Shown one piece after another: positions 45,391 through 53,652 of a stretch of 64,000 nt of DNA (position 1 is the first letter of the stretch; each line of letters opens with the position of its first letter). Below the pieces are notes generated by a model. It searched no databases. It was not told the DNA's origin and worked only from the letters and a program-made list of their open reading frames with translations. The position numbers and the translations under genes are program-made. This DNA comes from Flammeovirga yaeyamensis (lineage in GTDB: Bacteria; Bacteroidota; Bacteroidia; Cytophagales; Flammeovirgaceae), in NCBI RefSeq assembly GCF_018736045.1, contig NZ_CP076132.1, positions 3,581,501 to 3,645,500 of the forward strand, given 5' to 3'.

Positions 45391-46002
45391 TTATTTTATA
45401 TTTTCGATAATTCCTTGAAGGTCTTTCATGACCGCCTTGCCTTTATTCTTATTGTACCATTGTTGTACTTTGATACTGAATTGTTGCTTATTATCGTTTA
45501 CTTCCTTTTTAATTTCTGGAATTAAATCCGTCAATTCTTTAGGTCTTGGTCCCCAAACACCTAAAACTTCGTAGGTTTTCTGACAAACCACAACCAATTT
45601 TGGGATTGATCTAGAGCCGTTGGTTAAGAATTGCTCCATCAGATCTACATTATTGTCTCTAAGCACAAATCGTAAATCAATTTTTTCGGAAACCTGTGCA
45701 GTTTCTGCAATGATTGGAATACTCTGAGCAGCATCACCACACCAACCTTCTGTGATAACTAACCAATAAACACTTCGGTTTAATCCTCTAGCCGCCTCTC
45801 TAAGATCATCTCTCAGTCGATTGGTTTTATCAATTCGTTGCATACGAGATACATTTAATCTCGTGTAATCTACTAACTGAGAATCATCATAGTTAATAAT
45901 GGTAGGATCGGCAGCTAATAAAGCATCAAGTGCTTCTCTGTAAGCTTCATAGGTGAAAGCATGTTCAATATACTCTTTTGCTACAGTTTGGATTTCAGAC
46001 AT
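45391..46002 (-). CDS. Thioredoxin-like protein with WCGDA motif
   Basis: 203 aa. A helical N-terminal domain (about 1-75) is followed by a thioredoxin fold with VITEGWCGDAAQSIP. The resolving cysteine of the usual CxxC is replaced (C-G-D-A), so only one active-site cysteine remains. This Thioredoxin_9-type family is frequent in Bacteroidota and Bacilli, where the single cysteine may interact with bacillithiol, a fitting partner given bshC just upstream; that link is inference. First gene of a pair with the TPK-like gene. Confidence 0.85.
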   Translation of the reverse strand: MSEIQTVAKEYIEHAFTYEAYREALDALLAADPTIINYDDSQLVDYTRLNVSRMQRIDKTNRLRDDLREAARGLNRSVYWLVITEGWCGDAAQSIPIIAETAQVSEKIDLRFVLRDNNVDLMEQFLTNGSRSIPKLVVVCQKTYEVLGVWGPRPKELTDLIPEIKKEVNDNKQQFSIKVQQWYNKNKGKAVMKDLQGIIENIK

Positions 46003-46160
46003 AAATATTGAATTAATAATTAAGGAAAGTGTTGTATTTAATATTCATTTCAAATAATGGATGTAACAATCTACTAAATTGATAAAGTGTTTACAACTGT
46101 AAGTTAGAAAAATTTTATCCTCTTTTTTTCTTTTCTTTGCAGTTCATCTAATTTGAAACA

Positions 46161-47321
46161 ATGGACAAACAAGCAATCAAAGCACTTCGACAAAACCCTA
46201 TGTATGTTTTCCTACTTGTACTCTCTATAGCTACTGCTTTAGGTTTTCAAGGTTGGAGAACACTTTTTAATAATTTTGCAGTTGATCAAATTGGTCTAAA
46301 CGGCTTTGACATCGGAGCAATTCAATCTTTTAGAGAAGTCCCTGGCTTTTTGGTTGTTACTGCCCTCTTCTTCTTAATGTTTATTCGAGAAGATAAGTTC
46401 GCTTCTATATCAATTATTGTGATGGGTATTGGAATTGGCATTACAGGTTTATTCCCTTCATTTTGGGGATTAATGTACACCACACTCATCATGTCAATCG
46501 GTTTTCATTACTTCGAAACTTCAAATCAATCACTTACTTTACAAAGCTTTAGCAAACTAGAAAGTCCACATGTAATGGCTCGATTACGATCGATTATGGC
46601 TTTCACAAATATCGCTATTGGTGGTGCTATTTATGGACTTACTTTTATTACAGACTTTAAAAATATCTACTTACTTATAGGTATCGTTGTTGTTATTGGT
46701 GGAGGATGGGCGCTTTTCCAAAACCCAATCCATAAAGACGCGGTACCTCAACATAAGAAAATGATATTTAAAACCAAGTACTGGCTTTTCTATGTACTTA
46801 ACCTTTTGAGTGGTGCAAGAAGACAAGTATTTGTGGTATTTGCTGTGCTTCTATTGGTAGAAAAATATGATTTCACAATTCAAGAAATCACTATCTTATT
46901 TGTCTTGAATAATATTGTTTCCATGTACTTCAACCCTATTATTGCTAGGTTGTTAAACAAATATGGGGAGAGAAAGATGTTAAGCTTCGAGTATATCAGT
47001 CTTATATTGGTCTTTTTATGTTATGCTACCGTGGAGAACCGTTGGGTGGTTGCTGGTTTGTATGTCATCGATCATATTTTCTTTAGCTTCTCTATTGGTA
47101 TTAAAACGTATTTCCAAAAAACAGCGGATCCAAAAGATATTGCTCCTTCAATGGCGGTTGGGTTTACAATTAATCATGTTGTTGCCGTTTTTCTACCTCT
47201 TCTTGGAGGATGGATATGGTTACAAGATTGGACATTGCCTTTTTACGGTGGTGCCTTCCTTTGTGTTTTATCTCTAGCATTTACACAGTTTATGAAAGTG
47301 AAGCCTGCAACATCAGCATAA
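46161..47321 (+). CDS. Major facilitator superfamily transporter
   Basis: 386 aa with about 11-12 hydrophobic segments. N-terminal MYVFLLVLSIATALGFQGWRTLFNNFAVDQIGLNGFDIGA, a mid-protein loop around KDAVPQHKKMIFKTKYW, and the second-half NKYGERKMLSFEY, which corresponds to the MFS loop 8-9 motif. This looks like a drug/sugar-type MFS without a substrate signature. It is monocistronic and ends in a strong terminator shared with cinA. Substrate cannot be inferred. Confidence 0.88.
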   Translation: MDKQAIKALRQNPMYVFLLVLSIATALGFQGWRTLFNNFAVDQIGLNGFDIGAIQSFREVPGFLVVTALFFLMFIREDKFASISIIVMGIGIGITGLFPSFWGLMYTTLIMSIGFHYFETSNQSLTLQSFSKLESPHVMARLRSIMAFTNIAIGGAIYGLTFITDFKNIYLLIGIVVVIGGGWALFQNPIHKDAVPQHKKMIFKTKYWLFYVLNLLSGARRQVFVVFAVLLLVEKYDFTIQEITILFVLNNIVSMYFNPIIARLLNKYGERKMLSFEYISLILVFLCYATVENRWVVAGLYVIDHIFFSFSIGIKTYFQKTADPKDIAPSMAVGFTINHVVAVFLPLLGGWIWLQDWTLPFYGGAFLCVLSLAFTQFMKVKPATSA

Positions 47322-47322
47322 A

Positions 47323-47358
47323 AAAATGCCCAATGTTACTCCTAACATTGGGCATTTT
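47323..47358. terminator. Bidirectional terminator between the MFS gene and cinA
   Basis: Fifteen-base perfect stem (47323-47337 with 47344-47358) with an A run on the left and a T run on the right, placed directly after both stops. Confidence 0.92.
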
Positions 47359-47360
47359 TG

Positions 47361-48611
47361 TTATTGATTTATTTCATCGTACAACCACTGCAAGATATTG
47401 TTTGATGTGGCCGTTATATTCACTTCTCTTTGTTTGGTTAACTGAAGCAACTTTGCTTTCGTCTCTGTAGGAGTGGAAATACCAATCCATACTGTCCCAA
47501 CAGGTTTATCAGGTGTTCCTCCACCTGGACCTGCAATACCTGTAGTAGAAATACCAAAGTCAGCACCATACTTAGCTTTTACATTTTGCGCCATCTCAAT
47601 AGCTGTTTGCTCAGAAACCGCTCCGTGATTACTTAACGTTTCTTCATTTACACCTAATTGGGACATTTTTATTTCGTTGCTGTAGGATACTATCCCTCCA
47701 TTATAAAATGTCGAACAGCCGGCCATTTTTGTAATTCTGTGTGCCACAAAACCACCTGTACACGATTCGGCTGTTGCTAAACTGAGACCTTTCTCAATCA
47801 TTTTCTCCATGATCATGTATTCAATTTCAACATCCTCTTCTGCATATAGTTTTTCACCCAATAATGGCTTTAACTTTTCTACTTCTTCAGCTATGGCCGA
47901 GTGTAACAAAGCCTTATCATCACCTATAGCTGTTAAACGCAACCTTACCTGACCAAATCTTGGTAAATAAGCGAGTTTAATGAATTCAGGCAAGTTATTT
48001 TCCCATTCCTCTATAGTTTGTGCTAAAAAGGATTCTGGAATACCCATTGTTCTTAGCATTTTATGTACAATATGTGGAGTATCAAATTTCTTTTGCAATT
48101 GAGGCAACACATGAGTACTCATCAAAAACTTCATTTCTCTCGGAACGCCAGGCATAGATACAAAAACAGTATCATCTTCTTCAAACCACATTCCAGGAGC
48201 AGTACCTACGTCATTCATCAAGACTTTACCATTTGCTGGCACTTCTGCTTGCAACCTGTTCAAGTCTGTCATTTTTCGGTTTCTGTTTTTGAAAAGCTCT
48301 TCCAAATTAGCCAAGACTTCATCTCTGAAAGTCATCCCTACTCCAAAATATTCAGCTATTGTCTTTTTAGTAATATCATCTTTTGTAGGACCTAATCCAC
48401 CAGTGATCAAAACCACATCTGCTCTATCACTTGCTTCTTTTAGAATACCTAAAATTTCTTCTTTTGTATCACCTATTGAGGTTTTACGAATCACCTTTAA
48501 CCCTATCTTATTAAGCTCTGTTCCCATCCATTGGGAATTGGTGTCTGTTATCTGACCATAAAGAATTTCGTCGCCAATTGTAACTATTTCGACTGATGTA
48601 GGTTTATTCAT
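47361..48611 (-). CDS. cinA: CinA family protein: nicotinamide-nucleotide amidase with competence-damage domain
   Basis: 416 aa, full two-domain length. N-terminal MoaB/MogA-like (COG1058) domain with VEIVTIGDEILYGQITDTN and VLITGGLGPTKDDITKKTIA; C-terminal NMN amidohydrolase domain with LATAESCTGGFVAHRIT and STTGIAGPGGGTPDKPVGTVW. It recycles NMN formed by DNA ligase and hydrolyses ADP-ribose in related bacteria. Divergent from anmK with only 45 nt between, so the two promoters must overlap or lie within coding sequence. Confidence 0.94.
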   Translation of the reverse strand: MNKPTSVEIVTIGDEILYGQITDTNSQWMGTELNKIGLKVIRKTSIGDTKEEILGILKEASDRADVVLITGGLGPTKDDITKKTIAEYFGVGMTFRDEVLANLEELFKNRNRKMTDLNRLQAEVPANGKVLMNDVGTAPGMWFEEDDTVFVSMPGVPREMKFLMSTHVLPQLQKKFDTPHIVHKMLRTMGIPESFLAQTIEEWENNLPEFIKLAYLPRFGQVRLRLTAIGDDKALLHSAIAEEVEKLKPLLGEKLYAEEDVEIEYMIMEKMIEKGLSLATAESCTGGFVAHRITKMAGCSTFYNGGIVSYSNEIKMSQLGVNEETLSNHGAVSEQTAIEMAQNVKAKYGADFGISTTGIAGPGGGTPDKPVGTVWIGISTPTETKAKLLQLTKQREVNITATSNNILQWLYDEINQ

Positions 48612-48656
48612 TGATATTTTTTTTCAAATTAAATTTAGAGTTACGAAATTAACAGC

Positions 48657-49844
48657 ATGAGCAAAAAGAATAAATTCCGTTTAATTGGCATAATGTCTGG
48701 AACTAGCCTTGATGGCGTGGATCTTTGCTATGCCGAATTTTGGAAAGATAGTAAAAGACAATGGCAATATTATATGCCATATGTGGAAAGCTATCCCTAT
48801 TCTGAAGATTGGAGAATACGACTCAATACAGCAGAACACCTTTCTGCTTTTGAATATATAAAATTAGATCGTGAACTTGGTAAGAAACTAGGAGAATTAG
48901 CAAAATGTTTTATCGACAAGCATAATTTGAAAGTGGATTATGTAAGTAGTCATGGTCATACGATCTTTCATCAAACCGATTTAGGCGTAACATCACAGAT
49001 TGGTTCAGGTCCTGAGATAGCTGTAGCTTCGGGACATAATGTGATTAATGATTTCAGAATTGGCGATGTAGCATTAGGTGGACAAGGGGCTCCTTTGGTT
49101 CCCATTGGCGATCGTCTATTGTTTAGCGAATATCATTACAGACTAAATTTGGGAGGCATTGGTAACATTTCATACGAAGTGGATAATGAAACCATCGCCT
49201 TTGATACGAGCCCTGCCAACATGCCCCTAAATATTTATATGAGAACGCTTGGTAAAGAATATGATGATCAGGGAGCAATGGCAAGAAGAGGTTTTGTTCG
49301 CAAAGAAATATTTGATGCACTAAATAATTTACCTTTTTATCAAACCTTCGAGAAAAAATCATTAGGTAAGGAATGGGTGGAAGCCCAATATTTACCATTA
49401 CTTGATAAAATTGAGAAAATTGAAGATCGATTAGCAACAAGTATTGAACATACCGCTTATCAAATCAAACGCATTATTGATCAGGCCGAACAACATTCTA
49501 AGATCAGATTTTCAAAATCAAAATTACTTATCACTGGAGGTGGTGCATTTAACGATTATATGATCGAAAGAATTCGCACCTATTGCTCTAATGTTGAAGT
49601 AGTCTTACCCAATGAGAAAATTATCAATCATAAGGAAGCACTACTCTTCGCCTTTTTAGGTAACTTGAGAATACACAAAGAAGTGAATTGTTTGAAAAGC
49701 GTCACTGGAGCTAAAATTGATAACATTGGTGGAGTTGTTCACTATATCTATCCTGATGCTAAAGAAGAATCTACTTCAGAAGATCAATTTGATGAAAATG
49801 AAGAAAGACCAAACTTCAATAAAATAATTGGTTGCGGAGGTTAA
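48657..49844 (+). CDS. anmK: Anhydro-N-acetylmuramic acid kinase
   Basis: 395 aa. The ATP-phosphate motif GIMSGTSLDGVDL starts at about residue 12; SSHGHTIFHQ, FDTSPANMPLNIYMR (catalytic Asp region) and LLITGGGAFNDYMIERI complete the family pattern. It converts 1,6-anhydroMurNAc from cell-wall turnover to MurNAc-6-phosphate. The last 25 residues (KEESTSEDQFDENEERPNF) form an acidic tail not needed for the fold. A rhomboid gene follows 40 nt later and could share its transcript. Confidence 0.94.
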   Translation: MSKKNKFRLIGIMSGTSLDGVDLCYAEFWKDSKRQWQYYMPYVESYPYSEDWRIRLNTAEHLSAFEYIKLDRELGKKLGELAKCFIDKHNLKVDYVSSHGHTIFHQTDLGVTSQIGSGPEIAVASGHNVINDFRIGDVALGGQGAPLVPIGDRLLFSEYHYRLNLGGIGNISYEVDNETIAFDTSPANMPLNIYMRTLGKEYDDQGAMARRGFVRKEIFDALNNLPFYQTFEKKSLGKEWVEAQYLPLLDKIEKIEDRLATSIEHTAYQIKRIIDQAEQHSKIRFSKSKLLITGGGAFNDYMIERIRTYCSNVEVVLPNEKIINHKEALLFAFLGNLRIHKEVNCLKSVTGAKIDNIGGVVHYIYPDAKEESTSEDQFDENEERPNFNKIIGCGG

Positions 49845-49884
49845 ACTCTGATGAAATAAGAATTAAAGAATCAATTAAGAATAT

Positions 49885-50445
49885 ATGCGCATTCAATATA
49901 ACGCCCCAGTCACTCTATCTTTTACCTTTATTTGTGCTGCATTTATGGTACTTAAAAGTATAGGGTTTGATCTCACATTTATGTTTAATGTTGCCCCTTT
50001 CGGCCAAATGGGATTAACGAATCCTCTTTCTTACTTCCGTTTATTCAGTCATGTTATTGGTCATGGCGGCTGGGATCATTACTTAGGTAACTTCACTTAC
50101 ATCCTTTTACTAGGCCCAATTTTAGAAGAAAAATACGGCAGTAAACAACTTCTTATCATGATGTTGATGACCGCTCTAATAACAGGTTTAATCAACGCCA
50201 TTTTCTTAAGTAGTGCACTATTGGGAGCAAGTGGAATAGTATTTATGCTCATTTTACTTAGCTCAGTAGTCAATGTCCAAAAAGGGTCTCTTCCTCTAAC
50301 ATTCATATTAGTCGTTGTGGTCTTCCTAGGTCAAGAAGTAGTAAATTCATTTAGTCAAGATAATATCTCTCAAATGGCACATCTTATGGGAGGCGTTTGT
50401 GGAGCTATCTTTGGGTTTGGAAGCGACAAATTAGGTAGCAGGTAG
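49885..50445 (+). CDS. Rhomboid-family intramembrane serine protease; C-terminus made by a repeat
   Basis: 186 aa with about six hydrophobic segments. HGGWDHYLGNFTYILLLGP corresponds to the HxxxN region before TM2, the nucleophile serine is in LLGASGIVFM (GxSG), and the histidine in ISQMAHLMGGVCGAIFGFG. It should cleave single-pass membrane proteins in the inner membrane. The last codons (GSR and stop) are encoded by the GGTAGCA heptamer repeat that begins at 50434, so the native C-terminus has been replaced or extended by repeat DNA. Confidence 0.88.
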   Translation: MRIQYNAPVTLSFTFICAAFMVLKSIGFDLTFMFNVAPFGQMGLTNPLSYFRLFSHVIGHGGWDHYLGNFTYILLLGPILEEKYGSKQLLIMMLMTALITGLINAIFLSSALLGASGIVFMLILLSSVVNVQKGSLPLTFILVVVVFLGQEVVNSFSQDNISQMAHLMGGVCGAIFGFGSDKLGSR

Positions 50446-50461
50446 CAGGTAGCAGGTAGCA
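50434..50461 (+). repeat. Heptamer array GGTAGCA x4
   Basis: Four perfect tandem copies of GGTAGCA, starting inside the rhomboid gene and providing its TAG stop (50443-50445). It continues directly into the dispersed element at 50448-50577. Confidence 0.85.
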
Positions 50462-50577
50462 AAATTGACGCTCGTTTTTAAGTAAGAGGTAAAAGGTAAC
50501 AGGTAAAACTGGCGCAAATGTTTAGCGATAGCGACATTTGTGCCCATAAACGTTAGAGGTCTCCCGACCTCGTTTTT
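50448..50577 (+). repeat. Dispersed intergenic repeat, copy 1
   Basis: About 130 bp, aligned to 54544-54672 with over 75% identity. Parts in order: GGTAGCA units, ACGCTCG box, four GTAANAG-type heptamers (50482-50509), hairpin 1 (50511-50544, loop TTAGCGATAGCG) and a terminator-like hairpin 2 (50556-50577: GAGGTC-TCCC-GACCTC plus T run). Further heptamers lie beyond it: TTAGGAG-type around 50613-50626 and TTTTCAC/TCTTCAC at 50651-50671. Confidence 0.8.
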
Positions 50578-50731
50578 ACTAAGGAACTAAGTTAGAATTT
50601 AGGAACGAGGAGTTAGGAGTTAGGTGTCAAGTATTTTGTTTCAAAATCGCTTTTCACTCTTCACTTTTCACTAGAAATTTCTAATTTCCCCACGAGCGTT
50701 AGAACCAGTAATCACGTTTTTCATTTTTAAT

Positions 50732-52480
50732 TTAAATATCGCTCTTCACTATTCCCTCTTCACTCTTCACTAAATCAGCTTGATTCGCAATACTCACCTT
50801 TCTCTCAGAAAACTCTTTGTTGTTCTGAATGTAATCCACCACATCGTTGAGGTATAGGAACAATTGTTCTCCTCCAAGTTTTGAGACTATATCTACCTTA
50901 TAAAGCAAATCTCTTACTGGGCCGACAACTGAGCAAAAGTAAATATGAATGCCTTTTTTATTGAGGTCTTCGATGAAATATTTTAATTCGTTTAGGGCGG
51001 TAATATCAATTGAGTTGATACTTTCTGATTTGATCACTAATGATTTGATGTTTGATCTTTCATCAAGTGCTTGTTGCATTTCATCGATCACAAATCGGAT
51101 ATTACTGAAGTATAAAGGTGCATCAATTCTTATAATTACTATTTGATCTTGCTCCTTGGCATCTTCAAAACGTAAGATATTTCTATACACTCTTGTATCC
51201 CCTATTTTACCTAAAATTGCTACATGAGGTTTTAATGTTTGATATAGGAAGACAAACATTGAAACAGTTACTCCGGAAATTAAACCTATGATTACACCAA
51301 ATTCTAAAGTCATTAGAAAGGTGAATATCCCAACAAAGAATTCTCTTTTTCTTAGAGAATATAGTTCTTTAAAATAGGTGAAACTAAATAATGATGGTGT
51401 TGCAGCAATAATAATAGCCGCTAAGATCGCTTTCGGTAAATAATAAAAAACTGGAGTAAAAAATAAGAGTACTACGGCGATCATCAAACAAGAAACCAAA
51501 TTGGACATTCTTGTTTTAGCTCCCGCTTCTTTATTTATAGCTGATCTCGAAAAGCTACTGCTTGCCTGATATCCACCAAAAAACACTCCTAGTGTATTGG
51601 CTAAACCTAAAGCAGTAAATTCTCTATTTATATTCAATGATTTGTTGTCTTCTTCTACACTTTTGATAATACTATTGGATACTGTAAATCCAATAATTGC
51701 CACTACCAAAGATATGGGCATTACTTGTATAAGATTTACTGATGTAAAATCCGGAACACTAAAATGAGGTAAACCTTTTGGGATATCTCCTATTACTTTA
51801 ATACCCATTTCTTCAAAACCAAAATGAATACTTAATAATATTCCAATGGATACCATTAAAGGTGTTGTGAGCTTATTTAACTTAAATTTCTTTGATAATA
51901 CAATGATGCCTAAAGTTCCAAAACCCAAAAATAAAGTAGGCCAATGTACTTCATGAAGTTGGTTTACATATTGAATGACTTCCTGATGAAAAAAAGACTT
52001 TTCCTCAATTTTTAATCCTATTAACCCTCCAAACTGACTAAAAGCGATTAAAATAGCGGCAGCCGAAGTAAATCCTTTTAAAAGAGGTTGTGAAAAGAAA
52101 TTGGCAATGAAACCGAATTTAAATATCCCTGCCAAGATCTGTAGAAGTCCAGCAAAAAATACTATTACTAAAACATGAGTTACGTACTGTTCTGTAGTAA
52201 GTGCAAGTCCTAAAGAAGCCACACCTGAAGCCAATAACATTGAATCTAAAGCAGCAGGACCAATGACTAACTTGTTTGTTGTTCCGAATAAAAAGTACGC
52301 AATTGGAGCCATCAAAGCGGCATATAAACCATATTCGACCGGCAAGCCAGCAATTACAGCATACGCCATCCCTTGAGGTATAAGTAATACACCTGTAGCA
52401 AAACCTGCAGAAATATCACCTGACCAATTTTTCTTTCGGTAATTCTTTAATAAACCAAATGCTGTAATAGGATTCCCCAT
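50732..52480 (-). CDS. SulP-family anion transporter with STAS domain; tail encoded by heptamer repeats
   Basis: 582 aa. SulP signature near the N-terminus (GVLLIPQGMAYAVIAGLPVEYGLY), ten or more membrane segments and a cytoplasmic STAS domain (about 430-545: IVIIRIDAPLYFSNIRFV ... SINSIDITALNELKYF). Family members move sulfate, bicarbonate or other anions by proton/sodium symport or exchange; the substrate is not specified by the sequence. The last 13 codons (50732-50770) come from GTGAAGA-type heptamers and read VKSEEGIVKSDI, a repeat-derived extension past the STAS domain. Confidence 0.9.
   Translation of the reverse strand: MGNPITAFGLLKNYRKKNWSGDISAGFATGVLLIPQGMAYAVIAGLPVEYGLYAALMAPIAYFLFGTTNKLVIGPAALDSMLLASGVASLGLALTTEQYVTHVLVIVFFAGLLQILAGIFKFGFIANFFSQPLLKGFTSAAAILIAFSQFGGLIGLKIEEKSFFHQEVIQYVNQLHEVHWPTLFLGFGTLGIIVLSKKFKLNKLTTPLMVSIGILLSIHFGFEEMGIKVIGDIPKGLPHFSVPDFTSVNLIQVMPISLVVAIIGFTVSNSIIKSVEEDNKSLNINREFTALGLANTLGVFFGGYQASSSFSRSAINKEAGAKTRMSNLVSCLMIAVVLLFFTPVFYYLPKAILAAIIIAATPSLFSFTYFKELYSLRKREFFVGIFTFLMTLEFGVIIGLISGVTVSMFVFLYQTLKPHVAILGKIGDTRVYRNILRFEDAKEQDQIVIIRIDAPLYFSNIRFVIDEMQQALDERSNIKSLVIKSESINSIDITALNELKYFIEDLNKKGIHIYFCSVVGPVRDLLYKVDIVSKLGGEQLFLYLNDVVDYIQNNKEFSERKVSIANQADLVKSEEGIVKSDI
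50743..50770 (-). repeat. Heptamer array GTGAAGA x4 (one variant) inside the SulP gene end
   Basis: Minus-strand units GTGAAGA, GTGAAGA, GGGAATA, GTGAAGA. Related units occur downstream at 50651-50671 (GTGAAAA, GTGAAGA, GTGAAAA). Confidence 0.8.
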
Positions 52481-52512
52481 AGATTTAAAATTGTATTATT
52501 CCAACAACAACA

Positions 52513-52674
52513 AGTTATCAACAAATTTTTGAGTTATCAACATTGTTATTCAATTTTATTTACAAGTGTAGATATAACAAGTAAATATTTTTACTTTTTT
52601 AGGACATTTTGTTAATATATCACCAAAGTTATCAACAATATGACTATCAAGTCTCTAACACATTGTGCATAACT
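52513..52674. other. Cluster of four DnaA-box-like 9-mers (candidate replication origin)
   Basis: Three exact AGTTATCAACA 11-mers start at 52513, 52532 and 52627. A fourth box on the other strand, TTATGCACA (52664-52672), fits the TTATNCACA consensus exactly; the first three differ from TTATCCACA at one base. They lie in a very AT-rich, 335-nt divergent gap (52481-52815). Genes to the left are mostly on the minus strand and those to the right mostly plus, as expected on either side of an origin. Alternatively this is a regulator binding cluster for sulP. The remainder of the gap shows only AT-rich sequence and the 52792 promoter element. Confidence 0.45.
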
Positions 52675-52791
52675 TCCAATATACGAACACAAAAATATAT
52701 AACTATTTCAACAAATACACTTTAATTTACTGATAGTAAAGCATGTAAGATGAAAATAGATAGAGTATTTTAAAAATTTAGCACAAAATTA

Positions 52792-52799
52792 TAACTTTG
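52792..52799 (+). promoter_or_regulatory. -7 element (TAACTTTG) of the metallophosphoesterase gene
   Basis: Exact TAnnTTTG match only 17 nt before the ATG, implying a very short leader. Confidence 0.45.
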
Positions 52800-52815
52800 A
52801 GCAAAATTAAATAAT

Positions 52816-53565
52816 ATGACCTTGAAAAAAGTCAAACTTAAAACCGAGAAATATGTACGTCGTTTTGCGATTGGGGATGTACATGGTTGTTTTGCTACTT
52901 TAAAACACCTCTTAGAAGAAGAGATTCAAATTACCACCAACGATTTTGTTGTTCTGCTTGGCGATTATGTTCACAAAGGACCAAAAAGTTATGAGGTAAT
53001 CGATTACATCATTAATCTTCAGAAAGATGGTTATCCTATATATACTATTAGAGGAAATCACGAACAAAATCTTATGGATAAGCAGAAGAATTATCAGCCA
53101 AGATTTTTAAGATTCTTCTCCCAAATGTTCAGCACTAGCCTAAAAAAGAAAATCTTGAATGAAGATGGCTATATCTATTGGTCGTTTAAAGGATTTCTAA
53201 AAAGCTTACCTTATCAAATCACTATTGAAGATTTTCATTTCACTCATGCAGGATTTGATTTTGATCTACCAAAACCAAAAAAGGATTTTACATCAATGCT
53301 AACGGTTCGAAAACCTTTACCAGAAAATGAAGTAATCAAAAAGGTATTGAAGAAAAAGCGTTTGGTTCACGGTCATACTCCAACGTTTATCACTGAAATC
53401 GAAAAAAATATAGCTGAAAGTGGTTTAGTCATCAATTTAGATTCTGGTTGTGCATTTGGCAAACCACCTAATATTGAACAAAGAATTGAATTAGGTTTCT
53501 TGACGTGTCTCAACTTAGATACTATGGAGGTGATCAAAGTAAAAAATAGGGATCAAGAATTCTAG
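52816..53565 (+). CDS. PPP-family metallophosphoesterase
   Basis: 249 aa. All calcineurin-like motifs are present: GDVHG (20-24), GDYVHKGP (49-56, in place of GDYVDRGP), RGNHE (79-83), a His region FTHAGFDFD and VHGHTPT (about 188). The layout fits the bacterial PrpA/ApaH-like group, acting on phosphoproteins or dinucleotide tetraphosphates. The D-R to H-K change in the second motif is characteristic of a subgroup and may shift substrate choice. First gene on the right side of the candidate origin. Confidence 0.9.
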   Translation: MTLKKVKLKTEKYVRRFAIGDVHGCFATLKHLLEEEIQITTNDFVVLLGDYVHKGPKSYEVIDYIINLQKDGYPIYTIRGNHEQNLMDKQKNYQPRFLRFFSQMFSTSLKKKILNEDGYIYWSFKGFLKSLPYQITIEDFHFTHAGFDFDLPKPKKDFTSMLTVRKPLPENEVIKKVLKKKRLVHGHTPTFITEIEKNIAESGLVINLDSGCAFGKPPNIEQRIELGFLTCLNLDTMEVIKVKNRDQEF

Positions 53566-53652
53566 TTCAAATACACTTATTGTTCTTCAAACATGATAGA
53601 TTTTTTATATCTTTAGCACCGAAAAATTACAAGAACGTTAAACTTTTACTCC

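Noticed and set aside
50434-50671. Heptamer arrays as a CRISPR array
   Set aside because: Units are seven bases, contiguous and without spacers; no cas gene is present.
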